A DNA stretch of 64,000 nt, from contig JAHDQF010000031.1 in the NCBI GenBank assembly GCA_018433945.1, positions 1-64,000 of the forward strand. The letters run 5' to 3'. Below are positions 35,841 to 45,142 of the stretch, in pieces. The translations under genes and the position numbers were made by a program. The notes below the pieces were generated by a model. It was not told the DNA's origin and searched no databases. It saw only the letters and a program-made list of their open reading frames with translations. How positions within the stretch are numbered: position 1 is the first letter of the stretch; every line of letters begins with the position of its first letter. The stretch is from Proteiniphilum sp. (GTDB lineage Bacteria > Bacteroidota > Bacteroidia > Bacteroidales > Dysgonomonadaceae).

Positions 35841-37070
35841 TTACTTTGAATGAATGGTGAATCCCGCCTTTTTCAGATCTTCCCAGAAAGAGGGATAAGA
35901 TTTGGCGACCACCATCGGGTCATTGATTATCAGCGGGTTAAATAGTATGGCCCCGGGAGCCATCGACATGGCCATGCGGTGGTCATCGTAGGTTTCAATT
36001 GTGGGTATTTCATCGGGGAAGCAACGATCACCGTCCCATTCCAGGATGCCGGATCCATCTTCCCGTAGCAGAAATCCAAGCTTTTTCAGCTCTGTGATCA
36101 TCGCCGCGATACGGTTTGTCTCCTTGATCTTCAGGCTTTCGGTTCCGGAGAAGAGGAAAGGGATCCCCTTGAAACAACAGGTAGCAGCGAAAGTCTGTGT
36201 CAGATCGGGCTCCTGCACGAAGTTGTGGAAGAATTTCTTCGCTTTCCGCTTCGCATGGCGGATGATGATTCCATCATCCTGGTATTCTGTTTCCACCCCC
36301 AGGTCAGAGAAGAGGTTGGCAACGTTGGCATCACCCTGCAGGCTTACTCTTCTCAACCCTGGAAGTTTCACCTCTGACTCAGGCAGCATGGCAACGATCT
36401 CATACCAGTAAGATGCAGCCGACCAGTCCTGCTCAACGGTATACTCCACCGCTTTATATCTTTGTGGCTTGACCGTGATTTTGTTCTTCTCCCATTTAAC
36501 ATGTACACCAAAATCTCTCATCATGCCGATGGTGAGATCGATGTAGGGTTTGGAGATGATCTGTTTCTCAATATTCATCACCAACCCTTTTTCCATCAGG
36601 GGAGCGATCATCAGCAGTGCGGAGATGAATTGGGAGCTGATGTTGCCCGCCACAAAAACTTCTCCACCTTTCAGTGGGTGACCCTTGATCCGTAAGGGGG
36701 GGAATCCCTCCTTTTCCAGGTAGTCAATTTCCGCACCCAGCACTACCAAGGTCTCCACCAGCGGATGGATGGGGCGTTCGTGCATCCGCTTGCTCCCTCT
36801 GATGATCCATTCTCCTTCCATTCCTGCCAGGAAAGCGGTCAGGAAACGCATGGCTGTTCCAGCGCCTTTCACGTCGAACAGGTTGGAGTTTGAGTTGAAC
36901 GAATGGATGATCATTTGCGTATCTTCACAGTCCGACAGGTTGTGAATAGGTGTGGTGCTGAGGCTTAATGCATTCAGGATGAGAGCCCTGTTGCTGATGC
37001 TTTTGGAAGCGGGAAGATGCACGGTGGTCTGCACCTTATCGGGAGGGCTTATTTGAAATTGCTGTTGCAT
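35841..37070 (-). CDS. aroA: 3-phosphoshikimate 1-carboxyvinyltransferase (EPSP synthase)
   Basis: 409 residues, slightly shorter than the usual 425-430. Motifs: LPASKSISNRALIL (shikimate-phosphate binding), GAGTAMRFLTAFLAG (PEP loop), SKRMHERPI, LKIKETNRIAAM and the late YDDHRMAMS. It makes EPSP in the shikimate pathway and so feeds chorismate to the trp operon at 22.9 kb. The gene lies 8 bp before the next reading frame. TATTTTTG on the minus strand (37097-37090) is a possible -7 box. Confidence 0.93.
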   Translation of the reverse strand: MQQQFQISPPDKVQTTVHLPASKSISNRALILNALSLSTTPIHNLSDCEDTQMIIHSFNSNSNLFDVKGAGTAMRFLTAFLAGMEGEWIIRGSKRMHERPIHPLVETLVVLGAEIDYLEKEGFPPLRIKGHPLKGGEVFVAGNISSQFISALLMIAPLMEKGLVMNIEKQIISKPYIDLTIGMMRDFGVHVKWEKNKITVKPQRYKAVEYTVEQDWSAASYWYEIVAMLPESEVKLPGLRRVSLQGDANVANLFSDLGVETEYQDDGIIIRHAKRKAKKFFHNFVQEPDLTQTFAATCCFKGIPFLFSGTESLKIKETNRIAAMITELKKLGFLLREDGSGILEWDGDRCFPDEIPTIETYDDHRMAMSMAPGAILFNPLIINDPMVVAKSYPSFWEDLKKAGFTIHSK

Positions 37071-37212
37071 TCTGCGTTACATTTTTCTTCAAAAATAATC
37101 ATTTTAACCGAGGAGGCGGTGGTTTCTTGAGTCTTTTAGCTTGTTTAAACTCATTTATGTTTTTTTCTGCTTATCATCTTTCGTGCGAGCTTTTTTCGAG
37201 CCTCATGCATGC

Positions 37213-38547
37213 TTATCCCACCAGTCCGTAGATGAAGACGGCCAGGATGGCCAAGGGAGCGATGTAACGCAGCAGGAAGATATATGCTTTCAGGAAGCCA
37301 ATGCCCAGCCTGATCGTTCCTTCGTTGGTGATCTGTGCTGCCACCATTTTTTGATCGAGGTACCAACCCACGAAGAGTGAGATAAAAAATCCTCCCAGGG
37401 GAAGCATCACCTTGGCGGAGACCAGATCCATCAGGTTGAAGAGATCGGATGAGAAAGAGGAGCCGATACCGAGCAGGATCACACCGGTGGCGACCAGTAG
37501 GGTGCTTCTCTTGCGGGTGAATTGGTACTCTTCGTGGATGTAGAGTGTCACCACCTCCATCAGTGAGATGGAGGAGGTGAGGGCAGCCAGAGCAAGCAGG
37601 CAAAAGAAGAGAGATCCCCAGATTGCCGAGAGCGGCATCTGGTTGAACAGCTCCGGCAGGGTGATGAAGAGCAATCCCGGTCCTCCGGCCACCAGCTCCT
37701 CCGTGATGGTGTCGGGGTTGCTGGTGAGTGCAAAAGCTGACGGGAAGATGATGATCCCCGACAGTATGGCCACCAGCGTGTCGAGGAATGAGACCTGCAC
37801 CGCTGTCTGCGTGAAGTTGGTGTTGTTGAAGTAGGAGCCATAGGTGATCATGCAGCCCATGCCGATGGAGAGGGAGAAGAAAGCCTGTCCCATGGCATCG
37901 AGGAAGAGAGTAGGCTTGAGGTGCGTGGGGTCGGGGCGGAAGAGGAAAGCCAGTCCTGCTGATGATCCATCCAGCAGAACAGAACGAAGAGCCAGGATGA
38001 TAAGCAGTAGAAAGAGGATCGGCATCATGATCTTGGAGGATTGTTCGATCCCTTTTTTCACCCCGGAGAGGATGAAGAATGCAGTCATCAGGGTGAAAAG
38101 GATCATCCACCCCGTTTGCCGCAAAGGATTGCTGCGCAGGTTGTTGAAGTTGGCAGAGAAATCGGTTATGTTGTGAAGACCGCCGGTGAGAGCCTGGAGC
38201 ACATAGTCGAGGGTCCAGCCGCAGACCACCATGTAGAAGCCCATGATCACGAAGCCGGTGAGCACCCCCAGGCGGCCCACCCATTTCCACTGTGTGCCGG
38301 GTGCCAGCTTGTGAAAGGCGCCGGCTGAGTTGGCACGGGATCCGCGGCCGATAATGAACTCACTCATCATGAGTGGGATGCCAAAGAAGAGGATACAGCC
38401 GATGTAAACCAGGATGAAAAGGGCACCACCACTGTCGGCCGTCTGACTGGGAAAGCGCCAGATGTTACCCAGTCCCACGGCTGAGCCGGCAGCTGCTGCC
38501 ACGATTCCTATCTTTGATGCGAATGTAACTCTTTTCTCTGTCATCAT
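37213..38547 (-). CDS. Sodium-dependent transporter (SNF/NSS family)
   Basis: 444 residues with about twelve membrane helices. The family signature GSAVGLGNIWRFPSQ is at residues about 17-31, forming the sodium and substrate site with helix 1. Later segments such as LFFCLLALAALTSSISLMEV also match. NSS proteins of bacteria import amino acids with sodium. The substrate is not predictable. An alternative ATG lies one codon downstream. Stands between aroA and cysS on the same strand. Confidence 0.92.
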   Translation of the reverse strand: MMTEKRVTFASKIGIVAAAAGSAVGLGNIWRFPSQTADSGGALFILVYIGCILFFGIPLMMSEFIIGRGSRANSAGAFHKLAPGTQWKWVGRLGVLTGFVIMGFYMVVCGWTLDYVLQALTGGLHNITDFSANFNNLRSNPLRQTGWMILFTLMTAFFILSGVKKGIEQSSKIMMPILFLLLIILALRSVLLDGSSAGLAFLFRPDPTHLKPTLFLDAMGQAFFSLSIGMGCMITYGSYFNNTNFTQTAVQVSFLDTLVAILSGIIIFPSAFALTSNPDTITEELVAGGPGLLFITLPELFNQMPLSAIWGSLFFCLLALAALTSSISLMEVVTLYIHEEYQFTRKRSTLLVATGVILLGIGSSFSSDLFNLMDLVSAKVMLPLGGFFISLFVGWYLDQKMVAAQITNEGTIRLGIGFLKAYIFLLRYIAPLAILAVFIYGLVG

Positions 38548-38576
38548 TTACTCTTTTGTTTCTTCCTGGCTCACTG

Positions 38577-40055
38577 TTACATGCTCCATTCAATTCCCTC
38601 CCTGGTATCCTTGATCTCAATACCTATGGCCTTCAGCCGCTCCCTTATCTGGTCGGAGGTGGCCCAATCTTTGTTGTCGCGAGCTCTTTTCCGGATATCG
38701 AGTATCAGCGACATCAATCCTTCAATCACCTCGCTACTGGCACTCTGGCGCGTCTCGTCAAGCAGCCCCAGCACATCGAAAATAAAAGTATGCATCACCT
38801 TTGTGAGTTGCTGCAGGTCGGCAGGCGAAAGAGTCTCTTTGTGATCCCTGGTAGAATGGATGATCCGCACCGCATCAAAAAGGTGGGCAATCAGTACCGG
38901 GCTGTTGAAGTCATCGTTCATTGCCGCGTAGCAGCGCTCTTCCAACTCTGAGATATTGACAGAGGAGCTGTTGGAGGGTTCGATCTTCTCAAGTGTGGAG
39001 AGGCTCTCCATCAGCTTGCGATATCCCTTCTCTGCGGCTTGCAGCGCCTCGTTGGAGAAGTCGAGCGTGCTGCGGTAGTGCGACTGTGCCATGAAGAAGC
39101 GGACGGTCATGGGGGAGTAGCCCCTCTCCAGCAGCGGGTGATCGCCGGTGAAGAGCTCCCGGGGCAGGAAGCCGTTACCGGCACTCTTCGACATGCGGGC
39201 ACCGTTGACGGTGAGCATGTTGGTGTGTACCCAGTACTTCGCCGGCACCGTATGGTTACAGGCCTGCGATTGTGCAATCTCGTTGGTATGGTGGGTGGCC
39301 TGCAGGTCCATCCCGCCACCGTGGATGTCGAAGGTCTTGCCCAGATACTTGCTGCTCATTGCGGAGCACTCGATGTGCCAGCCGGGGAAGCCCCATCCCC
39401 ATGGGGAGGGCCACTTCATCAACGTCTCCGGCTTGGCCTTGATCCAGAGGGCGAAGTCGAGCCGTCCTCGTTTCTCATCCTGGCCATCCAGCTCGCGTGT
39501 GCCCTCCAGCAGGTCTTCCAGTCTCCGGTTGGTGAGCGTACCGTAGTCATGCTCCCGGCTATATCTCTCCACATCGAAGTAGACCGACCCGTTCACCGTG
39601 TAGGCATAGCCGGCAGCAAGAATCTCTTTGATCATCTCAATCTGCTCCAGGATGTGCCCCGTAGCGGTAGGTTCAATGCTGGGTGGCAGCGTGTTGAACT
39701 GTTTCAGTACCTCATGGAAGCCAAGGGTGTATTTCTGTACAATCTCCATCGGCTCCAGCTGTTCCAGCTTCGCCTTCCTGGCGAATTTGTCCTCCCCCTC
39801 ATCGCGGTCGCCCTCAAGGTGTCCCGCATCGGTGATGTTGCGCACGTAGCGCACTTTATAGCCTAAGTGCAACAGGTAGCGATAGATCAGGTCGAAGGAG
39901 ATGAAGGTTCGGCAGTTGCCCAGGTGGATGTCGCTATAGACCGTTGGTCCGCAGACGTACATGCCCACCCGTGGCGGATGCAGGGGTTCAAACGGTTCTT
40001 TCGTTCTGGTCAGGGTGTTGTAGATTGTCAGCGTTTTCGACTTTTCTTTGTTCAT
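38577..40055 (-). CDS. cysS: Cysteinyl-tRNA synthetase
   Basis: 492 residues, class I. Zinc-ligand Cys in MYVCGPTVYSDIHLGNCRTF (the HIGH-like HLGN), then WHIECSAMS, GGMDLQATHHTNEIAQSQAC (zinc His) and the KMSKS-type RMSKSAGN. A C-terminal helical anticodon-binding domain follows. It is complete. A promoter candidate lies 26-56 bp upstream. Confidence 0.97.
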   Translation of the reverse strand: MNKEKSKTLTIYNTLTRTKEPFEPLHPPRVGMYVCGPTVYSDIHLGNCRTFISFDLIYRYLLHLGYKVRYVRNITDAGHLEGDRDEGEDKFARKAKLEQLEPMEIVQKYTLGFHEVLKQFNTLPPSIEPTATGHILEQIEMIKEILAAGYAYTVNGSVYFDVERYSREHDYGTLTNRRLEDLLEGTRELDGQDEKRGRLDFALWIKAKPETLMKWPSPWGWGFPGWHIECSAMSSKYLGKTFDIHGGGMDLQATHHTNEIAQSQACNHTVPAKYWVHTNMLTVNGARMSKSAGNGFLPRELFTGDHPLLERGYSPMTVRFFMAQSHYRSTLDFSNEALQAAEKGYRKLMESLSTLEKIEPSNSSSVNISELEERCYAAMNDDFNSPVLIAHLFDAVRIIHSTRDHKETLSPADLQQLTKVMHTFIFDVLGLLDETRQSASSEVIEGLMSLILDIRKRARDNKDWATSDQIRERLKAIGIEIKDTREGIEWSM

Positions 40056-40080
40056 TTGAAATGATGATTTTTCAAGGAGA

Positions 40081-40111
40081 CAAAATTACAAATTTACCCC
40101 GTAATCTCAAC
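40081..40111 (-). promoter_or_regulatory. Probable cysS promoter
   Basis: Minus strand: GTTG (40111-40108), 19 nt, TAATTTTG (40088-40081). The -7 box is exact and the -33 box has one mismatch. Confidence 0.55.
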
Positions 40112-40151
40112 ATTTTGTAACGGCAATGAAGAAAAAAGTAGTTCACTTGTC

Positions 40152-40181
40152 CTTGTGGTTTGCATAATTTTAATACTTTTG
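40152..40181 (+). promoter_or_regulatory. Promoter candidate for the DUF5020/permease pair
   Basis: TACTTTTG (40174-40181) is an exact -7 box. CTTG at 40152-40155 is 18 nt away, slightly short and imperfect. The ATG follows at 40221. Confidence 0.45.
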
Positions 40182-40220
40182 TCGCTTCTTTCAATCCTTT
40201 CATGTTAAAATAGATTCAAT

Positions 40221-40946
40221 ATGTTACGAAAAAGCCTGTTTTCTCTTGCAATAATTTGTTCCACAGCAGCACTTCAGGCGCAGAATATACAGTTGCACTT
40301 CGATTCCCGCAGTTCGCTTTATGGTGATGGGGTCTCTTCCTCCAACTATCTGACCGGTACTTTCGAGATGTTCAAACCTGACCAGTGGGGGAGCACTTTC
40401 ATGTTTGTTGATATAGACCTGAACCACAACCAGAAAAATATCGGACTCGTATATGGAGAGATTGCCAGAGAGTTTAAAATCGGAGATTTCCCGTTGATGC
40501 CCCATCTGGAGTACAACGGGGGACTGGGACTGGTAAAGGGGACAGGTTTTGGGTTCTCCATCCCCTCCTCCTATCTCGCCGGCTTTGGCTATCCTTTCCA
40601 GCTGGGCAACTTCTTCATGAGCACCTATGTGGCTTATAAGCTGAATGCTTTTGAGGATGTGAGCCATGATGCACAGTGGACCGTCACCTGGAATGCTACC
40701 CTCGGCGGAGGCAAGTTCTCACTGGGCGGGTTTATGGATCTCTGGACTGAGGACAAGTCTTTCACCGGGGGAAATGGTGCCAACGGGAAAAACATTGTTT
40801 TCCTGAGCGAACCACAGTTCTGGTATAACTTTACTCCCAACTTCGCCCTGGGTACCGAGGTGGAGCTGAGTTACAATTTCGTGAACAAATTCACCGAAAG
40901 CAAGTTCTACACCATCCCCACGCTGGCAACCAAATGGAATTTCTAA
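40221..40946 (+). CDS. DUF5020-type, Tsx-like outer-membrane protein
   Basis: 241 residues with a signal peptide (residues 1-20, ending LQAQ). The rest alternates aromatic and polar residues in strands such as LNHNQKNIGLVYGEIAREF and WYNFTPNFALGTEVELSYNF, and ends in an aromatic residue (WNF), as outer-membrane beta-barrels do. It resembles DUF5020/Tsx-like nucleoside channels. The gene directly downstream, 23 bp away, is a purine-type permease. This supports a paired route: purine or nucleoside entry through the outer membrane, then import. Confidence 0.75.
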   Translation: MLRKSLFSLAIICSTAALQAQNIQLHFDSRSSLYGDGVSSSNYLTGTFEMFKPDQWGSTFMFVDIDLNHNQKNIGLVYGEIAREFKIGDFPLMPHLEYNGGLGLVKGTGFGFSIPSSYLAGFGYPFQLGNFFMSTYVAYKLNAFEDVSHDAQWTVTWNATLGGGKFSLGGFMDLWTEDKSFTGGNGANGKNIVFLSEPQFWYNFTPNFALGTEVELSYNFVNKFTESKFYTIPTLATKWNF

Positions 40947-40969
40947 TACATCCCTAATCAACCATTCTC

Positions 40970-42280
40970 ATGCTGGAAAAGTTATTTAAATTAAAAGATC
41001 ATCAAACAACGGTACGTACCGAGATCGTGGCGGGGATCATCACTTTCCTCACTATGTCTTACATCCTGGTGGTAAATCCCAACATCCTAAGTGCTTCGGG
41101 CATGGACAAGTCAGCCCTCTTCACGGCCACTGCTCTGGCCAGCGTGCTGGGTACGCTCTTCATGGCGTTCATTCCCAACCTGCCGGTAGCACAGGCCCCT
41201 GGTATGGGTCTCAACTCTTTCTTCGCTTTCTCGGTGGTGCTTGGCCTTGGTTACTCCTGGCAGATGGCCCTGACGGCGGTTTTCATTGAAGGGATCATCT
41301 TCGTGTTGCTCACTTTCTTCAACGTGCGTGAGATGATAGTGAAGAGCATCCCGGCCACCATCAAAAATGCCATTCCCGTAGGGATTGGCCTTTTCATCAC
41401 TTTCCTCGGCCTGCAGAATGGGGGCATCATCGTCAGGGATGAGAACACCATGCTCACCCTGGGAGAGATGGGCAACCCGCATGTATGGGTAGCCTTCCTG
41501 GGTCTCTTTGTGACCGGCGTGCTTTACTACAAGCAGGTGCACGGTGCTTTCCTGATCGGGATCGTGGCCGCTACCCTCTTTGCGCTGGCGATGGGACTGG
41601 TGGAGATGCCGCAGAACGGCATCGTGGCATTGCCGCCCGACATCTCTCCCATCTTCATGAAGTTCGAGTGGCACAACATTTTCACCCTCGACATGCTGAT
41701 TGTGGTCTTCACTTTTCTCTTCGTGAACCTGTTTGACACCATCGGTACCCTGCTGGGTGTAGCTTCCAAGATTGGGATTACCGATAAGAGCGGCAGCTTC
41801 CCCCAGATAAAGAAAGCACTCTTTGCCGATGCGCTGGGTACCACCTTTGGCGCTATGCTGGGAACCAGCACCGTCACCTCTTATGTGGAAAGTGCCTCGG
41901 GTGTGGCTGTAGGCGGTCGTACCGGGCTGACCGCCCTCTCTACCGCCGTGATGTTTCTGTTGGCGCTCTTCCTGGCTCCACTTTTTCTGATGGTGCCTGC
42001 CGCAGCCACCGCACCTGCACTGATCCTGGTGGGTCTCTTCATGATCACCTCTGTGGTGAAGATCAATTTCGACGATATGACCGAAGCGATCCCCGCTTTT
42101 CTTACCATTGTGATGATGCCGTTTGCTTTCAGCATCGCCCAGGGTATTGTTTTCGGAATGCTCTCTTTTGTGATCCTGAAAGCCTTCAGCGGTCAGGCGA
42201 AGCATATCTCGGTAACCATGTGGGTCATCTTTGTGCTCTTTATCGCGAAGATGGTACTGGATGGCATGCATGTGATATGA
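40970..42280 (+). CDS. NCS2-family purine permease (AzgA-like)
   Basis: 436 residues with about thirteen hydrophobic segments. Family motifs are AGIITFLTMSYILVVNPNIL at the N-terminus, NLPVAQAPGMGLNSFFAF, and the central LFVNLFDTIGTLLGVA and GTSTVTSYVESASGVAVGGRTGLTAL. This is the AzgA/GhxP branch, which imports adenine, guanine or hypoxanthine with protons. The exact base cannot be told. It is co-transcribed with the Tsx-like gene. Confidence 0.92.
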   Translation: MLEKLFKLKDHQTTVRTEIVAGIITFLTMSYILVVNPNILSASGMDKSALFTATALASVLGTLFMAFIPNLPVAQAPGMGLNSFFAFSVVLGLGYSWQMALTAVFIEGIIFVLLTFFNVREMIVKSIPATIKNAIPVGIGLFITFLGLQNGGIIVRDENTMLTLGEMGNPHVWVAFLGLFVTGVLYYKQVHGAFLIGIVAATLFALAMGLVEMPQNGIVALPPDISPIFMKFEWHNIFTLDMLIVVFTFLFVNLFDTIGTLLGVASKIGITDKSGSFPQIKKALFADALGTTFGAMLGTSTVTSYVESASGVAVGGRTGLTALSTAVMFLLALFLAPLFLMVPAAATAPALILVGLFMITSVVKINFDDMTEAIPAFLTIVMMPFAFSIAQGIVFGMLSFVILKAFSGQAKHISVTMWVIFVLFIAKMVLDGMHVI

Positions 42281-42312
42281 TTTGCAGGATAGAGATGATT
42301 TAGTTACTTTTG
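42281..42312 (+). promoter_or_regulatory. efp promoter
   Basis: TTTG (42281-42284), 20 nt, TACTTTTG (42305-42312): a perfect match, beginning immediately after the permease stop codon. The start would be near 42318, about 25 nt before the efp ATG. Confidence 0.75.
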
Positions 42313-42342
42313 TGTTCTCCAAACCAGAACAACCAATTACTT

Positions 42343-42909
42343 ATGGCAACAACCGCTGATTTCAGAAACGGCATGTGCATCGACCTCGATGGTCAGTATT
42401 ACTTCATCGTAGAGTTTCTTCACGTGAAACCGGGCAAGGGTGCTGCATTCGTCCGTACCAAGCTGAAGAACGTGACCACCGGCCGCATCCTCGAAAAGAC
42501 CTTCAACTCGGGTGTCAAGGTGGATGAGGTGCGTATTGAGCGCCGTCCATTCCAGTATCTCTATCGTGACGATATGGGTTACAACTTCATGAACACCGAA
42601 ACATACGAACAGATTCCTATACCCGAGGAACAGATTGACGGAGTGCGTTTTTTAAAAGAGGGCGATGTGGTAGAGGTGCAGATTCATGCTGAGACCGGTA
42701 CCATACTCACCGCCGAGATGCCTCCGCACGTGGTGCTGGAGGTGACTTATACCGAGCCGGGCATCAAGGGGGATACTGCTACCAACACCCTGAAGCCGGC
42801 AACCGTGGAAACCGGTGCCGAGGTACGAGTGCCTCTTTTCATCAATATCGGTGAAAAGGTGAAGATCGACACCCGCGACGGTTCTTATGTAGAGCGTGTA
42901 AGAGAATAG
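42343..42909 (+). CDS. efp: Elongation factor P
   Basis: 188 residues, three-domain EF-P. The domain I loop reads KPGKGAAF with Lys32 at the tip, the residue that is post-translationally modified in many bacteria. The C-terminal signature [11 protein letters not shown] is present. EF-P relieves ribosome stalling at polyproline. No modification enzyme (EpmA/EpmB, EarP) is encoded nearby. The ATG at 42343 fits both the family start and the promoter. Confidence 0.96.
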   Translation: MATTADFRNGMCIDLDGQYYFIVEFLHVKPGKGAAFVRTKLKNVTTGRILEKTFNSGVKVDEVRIERRPFQYLYRDDMGYNFMNTETYEQIPIPEEQIDGVRFLKEGDVVEVQIHAETGTILTAEMPPHVVLEVTYTEPGIKGDTATNTLKPATVETGAEVRVPLFINIGEKVKIDTRDGSYVERVRE

Positions 42910-43047
42910 CTGCAAATAGCATTTAGACGTAGAAAAATCCAGAATAAGTTGACTCCTCTTCCAATTTGATGGGATTTAACAATATACCCTGCTTGTCAAT
43001 TCATTTGTTATGAGTATATGAATAAATTATATACGCGGAATAATTTT

Positions 43048-43107
43048 GTAACAAGGTTGTATGTAACAAAGTTGTATGTAACAAAGTTGTATGTAACAAA
43101 GTTGTAT
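43048..43107. repeat. Four 15-bp tandem repeats upstream of the ATPase gene
   Basis: Four head-to-tail copies of GTAACAAAGTTGTAT; the first has one A-to-G change. A partial GTA-GTT follows. The last copy supplies the -33 box of the ATPase promoter. Confidence 0.95.
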
Positions 43108-43132
43108 GTAGTTATTTTTTTACCTATCTTTG
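43101..43132 (+). promoter_or_regulatory. Promoter of the AAA ATPase gene
   Basis: GTTG (43101-43104, inside the fourth repeat), 20 nt, TATCTTTG (43125-43132). It is followed by the Shine-Dalgarno-like AAGGAGAT at 43139-43146 and the ATG at 43154. Confidence 0.65.
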
Positions 43133-43153
43133 TGACGGAAAGGAGATAACTGT

Positions 43154-44281
43154 ATGGGACATCCGTTTGTTTTTGGTTCGGCTACATCAGGCGAATGGTT
43201 CACTGACCGTGAAGCAGATGCAAAGCGCCTGTTGGCAAATTTCACACATGGTGTGAATACAATACTCATTTCGCCACGTCGTTGGGGTAAGACCTCACTG
43301 GTGAGAAAGGTGGGCGAAGAAGCCCGTTCATCGGATCTGAAAGTTGTCAATATGGATGTGTTCGCTTGTCGTAATGCGGAGGAGTTCTACACCCTTTATG
43401 CTACAGAGCTCATCAAGCAAACAGCAAACAGATGGGAAGAATGGGTGGAAAACGCGAAACGCTTTTTGTCGGGACTGGTACCGAAGATCAGTATTGGCGT
43501 TGATCCGATGACCGATTTCGCTCTTTCGTTGGATTTCTCCAATCAGCAGCAGAACGAAGAGGTACTGAATCTCCCCCAAAAAATTACAAAAGAGAAAGGT
43601 ATCCGTATCGTGATATGTCTGGATGAATTTCAGCAAATCTCCGAATTTGACAATGCGCTTTATTTTCAACGGAAATTGCGGTCGGCATGGCAGTTGCACC
43701 AAGATGTAACTTATTGTCTTTACGGGAGCAAACAGCACTTAATGACGAAACTGTTCTCGAAACAGAGTATGCCTTTTTATAAGTTCGGTGATGTAATCTA
43801 TCTCCAGAAAATTAATACGTCTGACTGGATATCATTTATCTGTCGCCGGTTCGAAGTTACCGGAAAGCAAATATCGCCCGAGCTTGCCGAAAAAGTTTGC
43901 CTTACGGTAGAAAACCACTCCTCATATGTGCAGCAGTTGGCTTGGCTTTTATGGGTGCAAACGGATGTAGAGGCAACCGAAGCAGGCTTTCAGGCAGCAT
44001 ATACCGATTTACTGAATCAAAATTCGATGCTTTATTATAAATATATCGATGGTCTGACCACATACCAGCTTAATTTTTTGCATGCTGTGACGGATGATGT
44101 AACGTCAGAATTTACCCGGAAGGAGATTCTGGAGCGTTACCAGTTAGGGACCTCTGCCAATATAGGACGATTGAAAACATCTCTTGAAAACAAGGAGTTG
44201 ATTGATATTTCGGGCAAAATCGTCAACTTTAATGATCCAGTTTTTAAGCTGTGGTTTAAAAAAAATGTGAGAAGATTCTGA
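43154..44281 (+). CDS. Archaeal-type AAA ATPase (PF01637-like)
   Basis: 375 residues. The Walker A is SPRRWGKTSL (residues about 39-48), the Walker B is IVICLDEFQQ, and a later YGSKQHLMTKLF is the usual sensor-1 region. The C-terminal third has a winged-helix look with EFTRKEILERYQLGTSANIGRLKTSLENKELI. Such STAND-like or MNS-type ATPases are frequent in archaea and Bacteroidetes; their roles are unknown, and some act in defence or regulation. It is AT-rich compared with its neighbours, has its own promoter embedded in tandem repeats, and stands alone, all of which suggests horizontal gain. Confidence 0.8.
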   Translation: MGHPFVFGSATSGEWFTDREADAKRLLANFTHGVNTILISPRRWGKTSLVRKVGEEARSSDLKVVNMDVFACRNAEEFYTLYATELIKQTANRWEEWVENAKRFLSGLVPKISIGVDPMTDFALSLDFSNQQQNEEVLNLPQKITKEKGIRIVICLDEFQQISEFDNALYFQRKLRSAWQLHQDVTYCLYGSKQHLMTKLFSKQSMPFYKFGDVIYLQKINTSDWISFICRRFEVTGKQISPELAEKVCLTVENHSSYVQQLAWLLWVQTDVEATEAGFQAAYTDLLNQNSMLYYKYIDGLTTYQLNFLHAVTDDVTSEFTRKEILERYQLGTSANIGRLKTSLENKELIDISGKIVNFNDPVFKLWFKKNVRRF

Positions 44282-44373
44282 TAAAAATAGTAAAAAGAGG
44301 ATACCCGGGTATTCGTGAAACAATTGAATTTTCTGAGGAGGAACAAGAAGAAAAGCAAAACTTGTTTTTGATT

Positions 44374-45090
44374 ATGCCTAGAGACAACAGAAAATCTACT
44401 ATGAGCAGGTTAAGCATCAAGCAGTGGGCAGAGGCAGACCGGCCGCGGGAGAAACTGCTGCTCAAGGGTGTTGGCGCGTTATCCGACTCGGAGCTGATCG
44501 CCATCCTGATTGGCTCGGGCAATGACAGGGAGAGTGCCGTGGAGCTGAGCAAGAGGATTCTGGTGGATGCGGGCAATGACCTGAATAGACTCGGACGGAT
44601 GGGGGTCACCGACCTGATACAACGGTATCGGGGCATCGGCGAGGCGAAGGCGGTCACGGTGATTGCTGCACTGGAGCTGGGTCGCAGGCGGAGGTCGGCG
44701 GATGCCGGCGAAAGGAAGAAGATCACCTCCTCGCGTGATGCCTACGACCATTTTTTTCCGCTCCTCTCCGATCTCAATCATGAGGAGACCTGGGCACTGC
44801 TCACCGATCGCTCCAACAAGGTGCTGAGCACTCTCCAGGTGAGCCGCGGTGGCATCTCGGGGACAGTGGTGGATATCAGGCTGATCCTCAGGGAGGCGCT
44901 TAACCACTACGCGTCGGGCATCATCCTGGGGCACAATCATCCGTCGGGCAACTGCACCGCCAGTCCCCAGGATACGCAGATTACGAAGAAGTTGAAAGAA
45001 GCCGCCCAATGGATGGATATCACGCTGCTCGACCACATCATTGTGTGCGGTGAAAGCTATTTCAGTTACGCCGATGAAGGAATCATCTGA
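44374..45090 (+). CDS. radC: RadC-like JAB-domain protein
   Basis: 238 residues. A helix-hairpin-helix part (LLLKGVGALSDSELIAILIGSG, LIQRYRGIGEAKAVTVIAALELG) precedes the JAB/MPN domain with the metal motif HNHPSGNCTASPQD and an upstream Glu in RGGISGTVVD context. Although called DNA repair protein RadC, its repair role is doubtful; a hydrolase or DNA-processing role is suspected. The start is uncertain: ATG 44374 gives a 9-residue tail before the alternative ATG 44401. Confidence 0.9.
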   Translation: MPRDNRKSTMSRLSIKQWAEADRPREKLLLKGVGALSDSELIAILIGSGNDRESAVELSKRILVDAGNDLNRLGRMGVTDLIQRYRGIGEAKAVTVIAALELGRRRRSADAGERKKITSSRDAYDHFFPLLSDLNHEETWALLTDRSNKVLSTLQVSRGGISGTVVDIRLILREALNHYASGIILGHNHPSGNCTASPQDTQITKKLKEAAQWMDITLLDHIIVCGESYFSYADEGII

Positions 45091-45142
45091 GGAAAATAAA
45101 CAATATGCCGGATAATCGGTTTAATAAAAAAACAGGCAGATT

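Noticed and set aside
37151..38290. 379-codon minus-strand frame overlapping the sodium symporter
   Set aside because: It is in another frame of the same strand as a clear NSS transporter and reads as low-complexity Pro/His/Arg-rich sequence.
41111..42322. 403-codon minus-strand frame opposite the NCS2 permease
   Set aside because: His/Glu/Gly-rich shadow translation of a membrane protein gene.
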